A program made the position numbers and the translations under genes. This document shows positions 21,590 through 32,099 of a DNA stretch of 64,000 nucleotides, piece after piece. Position 1 is the stretch's first letter. Every line of letters starts with the position of its first letter. The DNA comes from Globodera rostochiensis (taxonomy: Eukaryota; Nematoda; Chromadorea; Rhabditida; Heteroderidae), in assembly GCA_018350325.1 (NCBI GenBank), contig JAEVLN010000004.1:1674001-1738000 (forward strand), read 5' to 3'. The notes below the pieces were generated by a model. The model searched no databases, was not told the DNA's origin, and saw only the letters and a program-made list of their open reading frames with translations.

Positions 21590-24240
21590 TCACAATTTTT
21601 TGGGTCAACATTTTGCTGGGAGCAAATAAAACATTCAAATTTATGATAAAAAAAAGAGATAATTAATTCCCCGGACAACGAAAGTGCCCTCCCCCCCCCC
21701 CTTTTAGATGTCAACATTTGCCCATTCTTTGACTTTATAAATATTTCTTAAACATTATTAAAATATTTCTATTTATTTATTTTAAACTATTTTAAAAGAT
21801 TGTTTTTATTTTTTATTTTATATTTAAAACAATAAATAATATGTCAATTCCGGCCGACTCAGCTAATGCACAAATAATAACAACAGCAGGTGAGTGGTGG
21901 TCAGGCTAAGCATAACAATTAACTAAAATAGGCTTCTCCCCCCGACGTCGGGGGGTTTTTGTAAATTTCAATTCATTAATAAATCAAAATAATGTTTAAA
22001 ATGCGTCTTTTTAAATGCGTTGTTTTCAGAACATTGGGGGCCCTCAACTTTTGCCAATTTGGACTCTTCGACCGAAGAATTGCTGCGCCTTTTGCGGGCC
22101 AAAATTGCCGATTTGGAACATTTGCAGGCGATGGAGGCAAATAAATATAAAATAAATTTATATTTAATTTAAACAATAAAAATTTGTTAAAAAAGGCGCT
22201 CCAAACAAAAGTGAAAGAATTGGAGACCGATCACCGGACTCTCCAAGAAAAAGTCGTCAAGTTGGAGGAGTATCAGAAGGAAATGCTTTTGAGAATGGAC
22301 GAATTGAATTGCCAACAAACGATGAATTCGCCAACTTTAAGTGCCAGTTTTGATTTGGTGGCACTGAATGGTAAAAATATTAAATAAAATTAATTAATAA
22401 TTTTATTTTTCGTTTTTAGAAACGGAAGACAAAGCAACGGATGGTGAACAACTGCTGCCGGAGGTGTATTTGGCTTTTGAAAGCTTTGCAAATTTTAAAA
22501 TTAATTTCTAAGTAAAAGAGTTTGTTTTTGAAGAAACATTTTTCAACAATTTCAAAATAAAATCATTCGGACGGAATTGAAACAAAACTGAATCAAATAA
22601 AGCAAGCAGTTCAAGGAATATAAATAATTCAGAATTCGGCACTCCGAGCGGCGTCTCAATTAGCGACGGAACCTTGTTCAAAGATCGATCAGGTCGTTTC
22701 ATTTGACGTTTTCTGAATGAATGAATTTTGCCAAAATGAATAATTCAAGACTCTTTTTTGATTATTAAAAAGAAAAATATTTAAATAAACTTATATTTTG
22801 TAATAAAAATAAAATTTGTTGTGCAAAAGGCGCTCCAAGCGAATGGCGTCACTGAAATGAAATATCGAAAGTTGCTGATCGATCACAACGTTCTGCAGGC
22901 CTTGCTGATCGATCACAAGGCCGAAATCGCTGAAATGAAGCGACGTCAGAATTTTGGTCAAATTCACCGAAATAAATAAATAAAATTTTTAGGCTTAAAC
23001 CCTCAACAAAATCGATGGGATTCCGCTGCACGTCATCGGGACCTTGCACTTACTGAACCCGACCGACTAATTGTCCAACATAATGGAAGATATATGGGTA
23101 AACATTATTCTGTTAATGATTTGATAACAAATTATGTAAAGAGTTACAAACATTTTTTGAATACTTACTTTTTAGGGGATTACTCTGTGCTCGCTGAACG
23201 CCAAATTCCAAAAGAGAATGTCGGCATTTTTTACTACGAAATGACAATGCTAAGGAAAAAAGGGTAAGTTAAATAAATAAATAAAAATTTTTGAGCTTCA
23301 AAATGCTTTAGAAGCATTTTATTTTAAAATAATTAATTATATTTTAGCCGTGTTCACATTGGACTTGGTACGACCAACCAAAGGCCATTAATACACATTG
23401 GACATGACGAAGGTTCTTACGCATACGGAAGCGGAGGCTATTTTGGGGTCACGAGGTTGCGGGATGCGACCACTCCGATGGACGCCCTTTCATCAGAGAA
23501 AAAGCCAAATTTGAGCAAGGTGACGTCATCGGCTGTGGCATCAATTTGGCAACTCGCCAAATCATTTACACGAAGAACGGACAGCGTTTGGGTGAGAAAG
23601 AAAAAAGAATAAACATTTTAAAGGGCAATTTAAATTTTAAAGAATAAAAAGTAAATTTCTAAATTATATATTTAATTTGTTTGTTTTTGCAGAGACTGCC
23701 GGTTTGTTTGTCTCTTCTGCCGTTGAATTGTTTCCGTGCCTTACGTTATTTTATCCTGGCGACAAAATTGAAGCGAACTTTGGACCAAATTTCAATTTTA
23801 AAGTTGCCGAATTGCTTTAGAAATTGGAAACGATGGCCGTTGTTAGAAGGCGCTATTTCCGATCGTTTTTAGCATTAATCATTTTGTTTTATTATAAACA
23901 CATTAATGATTAGCTTTTCTCATATTTTGTCTCCAAATTGATCACCTTTTTTGTTAAATTTGATTCCTTTGGATGTTGATTGGGAGGACTCATTTTGTAG
24001 GCAAAAAGGGTGGCCACAAAAGCCATGCCCTTTTCTTGGCTAGAGTCCGCCCGCCTCACCACCAAATTTCCCCCGGAAATCCGAGGGGGAGGGACTCAGG
24101 CCCAGAGATAGTGGGCCCATAATTCTACTGCCCCAGGCAGAGGCGATACTTTCTGCTAATTGGCATTAGGTCGTCTCAATTTTCACGGTGTTAATGTACG
24201 GTAGAATTCTAAACATACCGAGAATTACGGTAAGGTACGG
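21590..24240 (+). repeat. Inverted-duplication block A (mirror of block D)
   Basis: This block matches 33195-35970 in reverse complement. The shared stretch runs from promoter-side DNA ('ttttgctgggagcaaataaa' near 21611) through the whole SPRY gene to an ACCGTAA-type edge near 24240. It also includes about 360 bp of shared non-coding DNA after the gene ('ctgccccaggcagaggcgat' near 24129). Differences are scattered substitutions and small indels, indicating a recent duplication. Confidence 0.88.
21841..23820 (+). pseudogene. SPRY-domain (SPRYSEC/RBP-1-like) gene, copy A, frameshifted
   Basis: Nine-exon model: 21841-21889 (MSIPADSANAQIITTA), 22030-22136, 22196-22368 (coiled coil with [19 protein letters not shown]), about 22421-22462, about 22830-22941, about 22994-23096 ([20 protein letters not shown]), about 23176-23262 ([15 protein letters not shown]), about 23347-23592 and 23693-23820 ([20 protein letters not shown], stop TAG). 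The first intron after the second exon starts GC (22137). Relative to mirror copy D, the run of T at 23441-23444 has four instead of five bases, which shifts the frame inside [11 protein letters not shown] and would destroy the second half of the SPRY domain. No N-terminal signal peptide is visible. SPRY proteins of this family include plant-immunity-modulating effectors, but many lack secretion signals. A sequencing error in the homopolymer is possible. Confidence 0.8.
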
Positions 24241-25185
24241 TAAATCACAGGACAAAACAACGATCTTGACAAGCGCAATGTTAAATGGACTCGCATAAAA
24301 ATACGGTAGAATTCTTGTACCCAAACACAGTGGAATTCAAATGAAATAAATTGGAAGAGTTACGGTGTTAATGGAAGTACGGTATTCTTGTAGCCAAACA
24401 TACCTGGAATTACGGTAGGACCTTGGAACATAAATGAAACAAATTGGAAGGATTACGGTATACCTTCAAAAAGTACGGTAGAATTCTTTTACCCAAACAT
24501 AATTGAAATTCAAATGAAATTCTTGTACCCAAACACAGTGGAATTCAAATGAAACAAATTGGAAGAGTTACAGTGTTAATGGAAGTACGGTATTCTTGTA
24601 GCCAAACATACCTGGAATTACGGTAGGACCTTGGAACATAAATGAAACAAATTGGAAGGGTTACGGTATACCTTCAAAAAGTACGGTAGAATTCTTCTAC
24701 CCAAACATAATTGAAATTCAAATGAAACAAATTGGAAGAGTTACGGTGTCAATGGAAGTACGGTAGAATTCTTGTAGCCAAACATACTTGAAATTACGGT
24801 AGGACCTTGGAACATAAATGAAACAAATTGGAAGGGTTACGGTATACCTTCAAAAAGTACGGTAAAAATTCTTCTAACCTTAACACGTCCAGCAGCGTAA
24901 TTTAGAGAAAAAAAAATCAATAAAAATCGCGTAACATTTAAAAAAATTCTTAATTTTGAGGCGTATGAAATTGCGCACAGCGTGCCTGCCATGTTCGTCG
25001 ACGGTTCAGACGCTGTCGCAACGTGTTCGAGCAGTTCGCCTCGTCTTCCAATTGTCCGTGTCGAAAACCGTCTGGTCAACGGATTGCCGCGCTTTTGCCT
25101 CTTCCATTGCCGGCATATTGTTGTTGTCCTCATTGTTTTTGCCTATTTGTTGGATGGCGGCCATTTGTTGTTGTTGCTGTCCATT
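24232..25185 (-). repeat. Right arm of the inverted duplication with ACCGTAAC repeats
   Basis: Reverse complement of 18815-19537, with about one extra 177-bp unit. It contains GGTTACGGTATACC and GAGTTACGGTGTTAATGGAA phrases in alternation. Its outer end carries an inverted copy of the last part of the NANNEQQQ frame (24.96-25.18 kb), stopping within the repeat portion of that frame. Confidence 0.8.
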
Positions 25186-25887
25186 GTTCCGAAATTATTA
25201 TTTGAAAACCGGAGATTTGTTCGACAAATGTTCAAATTTGGGGTTGGGGTTCACATTCGAAAAATCCGAATTTGGCTTTATTACATGAATAATTGTAATT
25301 TTATTTTTTTATCATTTGTATACGATTCTTCAAATAAATGTCTGTCGCCGTTTTGTATTTAATCGGACACAACATGGTGGTCGGTTCAGCACAAAAAATG
25401 CCGACAACAAATTTCCAACGAAAGATAAAATGCCAACATAGCGTGCTAAAGAAAAAATGCAATAAAAAGAAAAAATATACCCCTAAAAATGGTTTTCCCC
25501 AACCCCCCCCCCCCCCCCCCCCCAAATTTTTTCTGGCTGTCTGACCAGATCGCTAATTTTTGTGTTAGGGTACGATAGATAACCAATTTGCGGAATTTTT
25601 TATTTTGCTAGATTTGTCATTTTTGCAAAGCATAAACTCCCAACCTGGAAAATTTTAATTCATATCGCTGTGAATGTGGCACTTTTTTCGCCAATTTGTG
25701 AACGGTGCTATTTACGAAACTATTATTTGGTTGATTATGTATGGAATTTAAAAAATGTAGCTCTTCCCATTTTTAAAACTTTTCCACCATTAAGTTAGTC
25801 AACTTTTGAGATTTAACTAATTAGAATTTCCTTTAAACATCGCAATAGCCTTCAACAACAACAGAAACAAAAAAAGTGACCCAATTT
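25186..25887. other. No supported gene; long C run
   Basis: AT-rich spacer. A C run of about 20 bases lies at 25503-25523. Segment 25335-25430 resembles the minus strand of 20940-21040 (TATTTAATCGGACACAA phrase). No other structure was recognised before the 3' end of SPRY gene B. Confidence 0.4.
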
Positions 25888-28800
25888 CTAAATCAACTCT
25901 GCAATTTTGAACTTGAAGTCGTCGGGTCCGAAGTTTGCTTGAATTTTCGAGTCAAAGTCGGACAATGTAATGCATGGGAACAATTCTTCCGCAGAAGTGA
26001 CCAACAATTTTGAATCTACAAAAACAATAAAAAAGTCAATTAAATTGGCCGTTAATTTTTATTCGGTTTCTTTCTCACCCAAACGTCGTCCATTCTTCGT
26101 GTAAAACATCTGGCGAGTTGCTAAATTTATGCCGCAGCCGACAACGTCGCCCTTAACTCCAAAATATTCTGCATTGATGAACGGACGTCCATTTTCGTCG
26201 TAGCTGCAGCCCTCAACCTCGTGGCCTCCAACTTCGTGGCAGCCCTCAACCTCGTGGCCTCCCTCAACTTGGTGGCATCCTTCAACCTCGTTGCCTCCCT
26301 CAACTTGGTGGCATCCTTCAACCTCGTTGCCTCCCTCAACTTGGTGGCATCCTTCAACCTCGTTGCCTCCCTCAACTTGGTGGCATCCTTCAACCTCGTG
26401 GCCCAAAATAAGGCCCCGGCTTCCGTAAGCGTACGTGCCAACAAACCAACCGACCGCTGCATCAAATACCATTTTTTTGGGAGCAAGACCAATAAATACA
26501 GGGCTAAATATAAATTTTTGAACTTTCTAAGGCATTTTGACGCTCAACTTTTTTTTTTATAACTTACTTTTCTTTCACCAAAAGGATAGTCACTTCATAG
26601 TAAAAGACGCCAATTTTTTTGCTTGGTATGGATTTTTCAGCAAGTACAGAGCGCCATCCTAAAAAATTCAAAAATTTTTGTGAAGTCCTTTACACAAGTT
26701 TTTTAAATCAAATCGTTAACAAAATAGAATAATATTTACCCCATCCAGTTCCTGTATGTTGTACAATAAGTCTTTCAGACTCAATAAGTATAAGGTCAGG
26801 GTGACATGCAGTAGGATCCCAACAGTTTTTTGGGACAAGCCCTAAGAAAATATAATTTTATTTTTCAAAATATTTAAAAGTCGGAATTTCCAAAATTCTA
26901 GACTTGTCTAAAATTTTTGCTGGAATTACTATCTGTTCGGTGTTCTAAAAGACATTTTCCATAATTACTTTGTCCAATTTCCGATCTCAACGTCGACAAT
27001 CATTGGAACTGATTTTATATCAAAATTACCAATTCCTAGTTCTCCGACGAGCAATGCTTTCATCAAAACATTTGCTTCTTCTGACGTGGCCATTCTCAAA
27101 AGCATTTTCTTCTGCTCCTCCTCCAACTTCATGACTTTTTTCTTGAGAGTCTGGTGATCGTTCATAAGTTTCCGGTTCTCCAAATCCACAATTTTCGTTT
27201 GTAGAACCTTTTTTGAACAACAAATTTTTGTTTATTTTAATTTTATTAAAGTCAAATCAAAATTATTAAATATTATTTGCCTGCATCTTTTGCAAGGTTT
27301 GTGAATTTAACATTTGCTGTCGACCAAAAACAGCCTGTTTTGTCACGAGTGCGTTCTAAATAAACGATACAGCGCTCTTTTTAAGACCAAAATTTGTCAG
27401 GATCCCGAATCCAACCGACCTCAACCGTAATCCCTCCCCCCCACCGTAACTCCCCCCCCCCCCACCGTAACCCCCCCCCCCACCGTAACTCTCCCCATTT
27501 GCCTTCCCCCCTCACCGTAACTCCCTCCCCCCACCGTAATCCCTCCCCCCCACCGTAACTCCCCCCCCCCACCGTAACCCCCCCCCACCGTAACCCCCCC
27601 CCCACCGTAACTCTCCCCATTTGCCTTCCCCCCTCACCGTAACTCCCTCCCCCCACCGTAATCCCTCCCCCCCACCGTAACTCCCCCCCCCCCACCGTAA
27701 CCCCCCCCCCCCCACCGTAACCCCCCCCCCCACCGTAACCCCCCCCCCACCGTAACCCCCCCCCCCACCGTAATCCCTCCCCCCACCGTAATCCCTCCCC
27801 CCACCGTAATCCCTCCCCCCCCCCACCGTAACTCCCCCCCCCCACCGTAACCCCCCCCCCACCGTAACTCTCCCCATTTGCCTTCCCCCCTCACCGTAAC
27901 TCCCTCCCCCCACCGTAATCCCTCCCCCCCACCGTAACTCCCCCCCCCCACCGTAACCCCCCCCCCCCCACCGTAACCCCCCCCCCCACCGTAACTCTCC
28001 CCATTTGCCTTCCCCCCTCACCGTAACTCCCTCCCCCCACCGTAATCCCTCCCCCCCACCGTAACTCCCCCCCCCACCGTAACCCCCCCCCCCCCCACCG
28101 TAACTCTCCCCATTTGCCTTCCCCCCCCCACCGTAACTCCCCCCCCCACCGTAACTCCCCCCATTTGCCTTCCCCCTCCCCCGTAACTCCCCCCCCCACC
28201 GTAACTCCCCCCATTTGCCTTCCCCCCCCCCACCGTAACTCCCCCCCCCACCGTAACTCCCCCCCCCCACCGTAACTCCCCCCATTTGCCTTCCCCCCCT
28301 CCCACCGTAACTCCCCCCATTTGCCTTCCCCCTCCCCCGTAACTCCCCCCCCCCACCGTAACTCCCCCCATTTGCCTTCCCCCCCTCCCACCGTAACTCC
28401 CCCCATTTGCCTTCCCCCTCCCCCGTAACTCCCCCCCCCCCACCGTAACTCCCCCCATTTGCCTTCCCCCCCTCCCACCGTAACTCCCCCCATTTGCCTT
28501 CCCCCTCCCCCGTAACTCCCCCCCCCCACCGTAACTCCCCCCATTTGCCTTCCCCCCCACCGTAACTCCCCCCATTTGCCTTCCCCCCCCCACCGTAACT
28601 CCCCCCATTTGCCTTCCCCCCCCCACCGTAACTCCCTCCCCCCCACCGTAACCCCCCCCCCACCGTAACTCTCCCCATTTGCCTTCCCCCCCCCACCGTA
28701 ACTCCCCCCATTTGCCTTCCCCCCCCCACCGTAACTCCCCCCATTTGCCTTCCCCCCCCCACCGTAACTCCCCCCCCCCACCGTAACTCCCCCCCATTTG

Positions 28801-30284
28801 CCTTCCCCCCCCCACCGTAACTCCCCCCATTTGCCTTCCCCCTCCCCCGTAACTCCCCCCCCCACCGTAACTCCCCCCCCCACCGTAACTCCCCCCCCCC
28901 CACCGTAACTCCCCCCCCCATCCGTAACTCCCCCCATTTGCCTTCCCCCCCCCACCGTAACTCCCCCCATTTGCCTTCCTCCCCCACCGTAACTCCCCCC
29001 ATTTGCCTTCCCCCCCCCCCACCGTAACTCCCCCCATTTGCCTCCCCCCCCACCGTAACTCCCCCCATTTGCCTTCCCCCCCCCCACCGTAACTTCCCCC
29101 ATTCGCCTTCCCCCTCCCCCGTAACTCCCCCCCCCCCACCGTAACTCCCCCCCCCACCGTAACTCCCCCCCCCCACCGTAACTCCCCCCCACCGTAACTC
29201 CCCCCATTTGCCTTCCCCCCCCACCGTAACTCCCCCCCCCCACCGTAACTCCCCCCCCCCACCGTAACTCCCCCCATTTGCCTTCCCCCCCCCACCGTAA
29301 CTCCCCCCATTTGCCTTCCCCCCCCCACCGTAACTCCCCCCATTTGCCTTCCCCCCCCCACCGTAACTCCCCCCATTTGCCTTCCCCCCCCCACCGTAAC
29401 TCCCCCCATTTGCCTTCCCCCCCACCGTAACCCCCCCCCCCACCATAACTCCTCCACCCCGCCCCCATTAGAACTCCCCCACCCCCAATTTGCCTTGCCT
29501 ACCTTTTCTGCTTCTAGCTTTTGAAACTCTGCGTCGCCATTTTCAAGCCAATTTGGTTTAAGTTCTCCATGCATCTTCATTATTTCTTCGCGACACTTCT
29601 AAACAAGTGATTTGACTTATAATGGAAACAGAACATTTTGACCCCGGACCCAAATCAAACATTTGACGAAACAATCTTTTATGTTGCACATTTTTACTCA
29701 TTACGGTTATTCCAAAGGATAGCCGGTAATACTCAAGTTTACACCCCGCTCCATTTTTTTGGAAACATTTTCCAAAGACAAGAAAAGTGTGTTTCTGAGG
29801 GGTTTCGATGGTGCAGAATCCGAGTCCGATCTCATTTCTACCTATGCCAAACACCGATCCCAAATTCGAACCTTTTTCGAAATGTCATATTTAAAAAAAA
29901 TTTAATTTATTGCACAAAAACGATTCAAATGCAAGATTCGGGTTCGGCATAGGCCGAAAAAAATCAGATTCGGATCTACCTCCCTGAATACCCCCGCAAA
30001 CACCTTTTAATCCACTTTGAAAAAAATGGTTTTTTTTTCAAAAAAAGTAGCTGGGGGGGGGGGGAGTGGGAGAAACAACCCTAAAACTATTTCTCGAAGT
30101 CGAGATCTCGAAAAATCCCGACTCGAGATTTTTTAAGGTCTCGTCTCTCGGCCGGCCTCTTTCGGATTCTACTCCTACGGATACCGTAGAAACGCCTATT
30201 TAGCTCTAGTGGGGGCCGCGGGGGACTAACCTCCAATTCATCTTCCACTGCTTTCGAATGTTGGTCGGCAAGTTGGGTTTCCAT
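25888..30284 (-). CDS. SPRY-domain (SPRYSEC-like) gene B with repeat-expanded SPRY domain
   Basis: Proposed start ATG 30284. Exons, all in phase: about 30231-30284 ([18 protein letters not shown]), 29502-29598 ([20 protein letters not shown]), 27281-27360 ([20 protein letters not shown]) and about 27024-27226 ([17 protein letters not shown]) form a long coiled coil. The SPRY domain then runs over about 26740-26850 ([20 protein letters not shown]), about 26575-26660 ([12 protein letters not shown]), 26079-26507 ([14 protein letters not shown] ... [20 protein letters not shown]) and 25888-26015 ([16 protein letters not shown] ... stop TAG). Between GHEVEGC and [10 protein letters not shown], about four 12-residue units [12 protein letters not shown] expand the domain. 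The intron after 27281 begins GC. Intron 27361-29501 is almost entirely a C/G-rich satellite. No signal peptide is seen at the proposed start, and a further 5' exon is possible. Function is not determinable from sequence; the family is associated with host interaction. Confidence 0.85.
26209..26400 (-). repeat. 36-bp in-frame repeat inside the SPRY domain
   Basis: 'ctcaacttgg' recurs at 26263, 26299, 26335 and 26371, an exact 36-bp period that keeps frame. It encodes the 12-residue unit [12 protein letters not shown] on the minus strand, with degenerate copies on the low-coordinate side ([17 protein letters not shown]). The repeat starts from the single GHEVEGC-type sequence that other SPRY copies have at this place. 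Confidence 0.92.
27420..29465. repeat. C-rich satellite with CCACCGTAACTCC units (intronic)
   Basis: About 2 kb of units built from CCCCCACCGTAACTCCCCCC, often followed by ATTTGCCTTCC. The minus strand, which is the transcribed sense of gene B, is a dense series of G runs of four to twelve separated by short spacers. All frames on the minus strand are open (Gly-Gly-Ser-Tyr patterns) purely through composition. Unit lengths vary because C runs differ, so the assembled length is uncertain. Confidence 0.93.
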
Positions 30285-30835
30285 CTGACAGATAAAAAAC
30301 TCAAGGCAATAATTAAGGAAAAGTTTTCTATTGAGATAAGTAGATCAACAGCACAGAATTATATCTAAATGTAAATTATTGTAGTTTAATGTGGTTCAAT
30401 TATCCTAAGAAATTGATTCCAAAATTCGGAATTATTCGGCGGGACATATCGGAACCGCCGACCCCCCTCCCCTTTCCAGAAGTGAAGCTGAATTCTCAGA
30501 AAACCTTGAATTTTTTAAATTTTTCAAAAAATGAAGAAAAACGGAAAATGGACCAACCAATAGAAAGTACCCCCCTAAAAATTGACTTTTGCCCCCCCCC
30601 CCCAACTACTTTTTCTAGATACGCGTGCACAAATGCTTTCGAAACATCTCAAAAAGTTCACTCTTGAACACCAAAAAAACCATTAAAAAAAAGCCTCATA
30701 GGACGACAATGAAATTTGAGAAAAAAATCCATAGGAGGGGGGCATTTTGTTTTGATAAGTTTTGGACCTATTTTCTTACAAATACGTTAATCTCAAAAAA
30801 TTTTCCCGGCGAAGCTAACGGCGCCACCTGTAGAA

Positions 30836-31268
30836 AAGGGACGTTTTGCTCCCGGGGACTTTTGCTCCCGTCCGTTTCCTGGGGACGTTTTGCCCCAAAA
30901 CATTTAATAAATTCGTGTCAGATAAATCTGGACCGTCAAATATTACATAATTATTGCTAACAATATAATACAACACCTATAAGTCTGCTAAAGGATCCAC
31001 ACGTTTCAATTTTAATTTTCAGGAGAAGAATATGGATGTAAGAGCGAGCCGTAATAAGCTAGCATAAATATTCTACTCTGCACTGATTTGTGGGCATTGT
31101 TTTAATTCTAAGATTTATGTAAATGCTGCGATTACATTAAACTATTGGAAACAATCAAAAACAATCATATTCAGTCCAGATTTATGTATCTGACACGAAT
31201 TTTATTTGTGCAAAATGTTTGGGCGGGAGCAAAACCGCCGGGAACAAAAATGGAGGAGCAAAATGTAC
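30836..31268. mobile_element. Foldback element with GTTTTGCTCCCGG ends
   Basis: Left end 30836-30935 (GGGACGTTTTGCTCCCGGGG ... AAATTCGTGTCAGATAAATC) and right end about 31165-31268 are imperfect inverted copies about 100 bp long. Both contain repeats of TTTTGCTCC and share CGTGTCAGATA plus AAATCTGGA. The 230-bp interior is AT-rich with no coding sequence. It lies between SPRY loci B and C. Confidence 0.65.
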
Positions 31269-31654
31269 CCACTCCCACCGGACCCCTAAAAAATGATTGT
31301 TCACTTTGCTTGTGGGATAATTTCGGCTCCGGACAGTTTGGCGCGGCCATTTGAGCGCCGTGCCGTTTGGGCGCGGATCTTTTTGGCGGCCGTTGTGTCT
31401 AGCCAAATGCGTCTCCTCATAAAAATTTGGTATAAATTTTGAAAAAAAAAATTACTTAAATTGTTCGAATTTCTTTAAACAACATTTTTTTTTTGAAAAT
31501 GTGATTATTTCGACCAATTGTATGAATTCGGGTTCGGGGTTCAATATAAACAAAATCCAAGCTCCGATTCGTTGACGGTAAAATGTCCAATTTACTAGGG
31601 GCGCCAAACTCGTTATAATTCTTTGAAAATTCTCCAAACTCCACCAAACAGCAC

Positions 31655-31935
31655 ACGGGCAACGAGCAGTACAAGGAGGCCCGAGAACAGGTAATGGAAG
31701 AAGCAGTTTTTTATTGATAAAGAAAGAAATCTTTTAGGGTTTTACATGTTTTTTTTGCGAACAGGGTTTGACGAGAGAAGCCCAGAAATAGCATTCATTT
31801 TGGAAAATTTTTGAATTATAGCGACTTTTTAGTCCCTAAAAATCCGGACCCTACTGATCACTAGTGATGCCTTTAGCAACAAAATGCCAATCGAATTCTG
31901 ACGCCAATTTATTGACAAAAAAAGGCACCAAAGTA
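31655..31935 (+). pseudogene. Duplicated exon fragments of the 14.3-18.3 kb gene
   Basis: 31660-31690 repeats the end of the acidic exon (NEQYKEAREQ and its GTAAT donor), followed by a diverged copy of the intron (AAGCAGTTTTTT). 31870-31930 repeats part of the next exon (AACAAAATGCCAATCGAATT ...). The intervening intron and first half of the exon are diverged or missing, and the reading frame is not maintained. It directly abuts an ACCGTAA repeat fragment. Confidence 0.75.
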
Positions 31936-32040
31936 AAATACCGTAGCCCTTCCAATTCATTTCATTTGTGTTCCAAGGTCCTACCGTAATCCTAAGTATT
32001 TGGCTACATTCTACCGTATCCATTAACACCGTAAAAAATG
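31936..32040. repeat. Degraded ACCGTAAC-family repeat fragment
   Basis: Contains TACCGTAGCCCTTCCAATTC, TCCTACCGTAATCC, TTGGCTACATTCTACCGTAT and CATTAACACCGTAA, in the same order as one unit of the 18.8-19.5 kb arm. The fragment separates the exon copies (31.66-31.93 kb) from SPRY pseudogene C. Confidence 0.75.
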
Positions 32041-32099
32041 GGGACGACCTAACGCCAATTTGAAGACAAAATAATTAGAAAAGCCAATTAATGTGTTTA

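Noticed and set aside
22508..22702. Minus-strand frame conserved between blocks A and D (also plus strand 34756-34950)
   Set aside because: It lies in an intron of the SPRY gene, and its conservation follows from the recent duplication. No independent coding evidence.
27512..29446. Very long Gly/Ser/Tyr-rich reading frames (over 500 codons) on the minus strand
   Set aside because: All three minus frames are open through the same C-rich satellite, so openness reflects unit composition. The region lies in an intron of SPRY gene B with in-phase exons on both sides.
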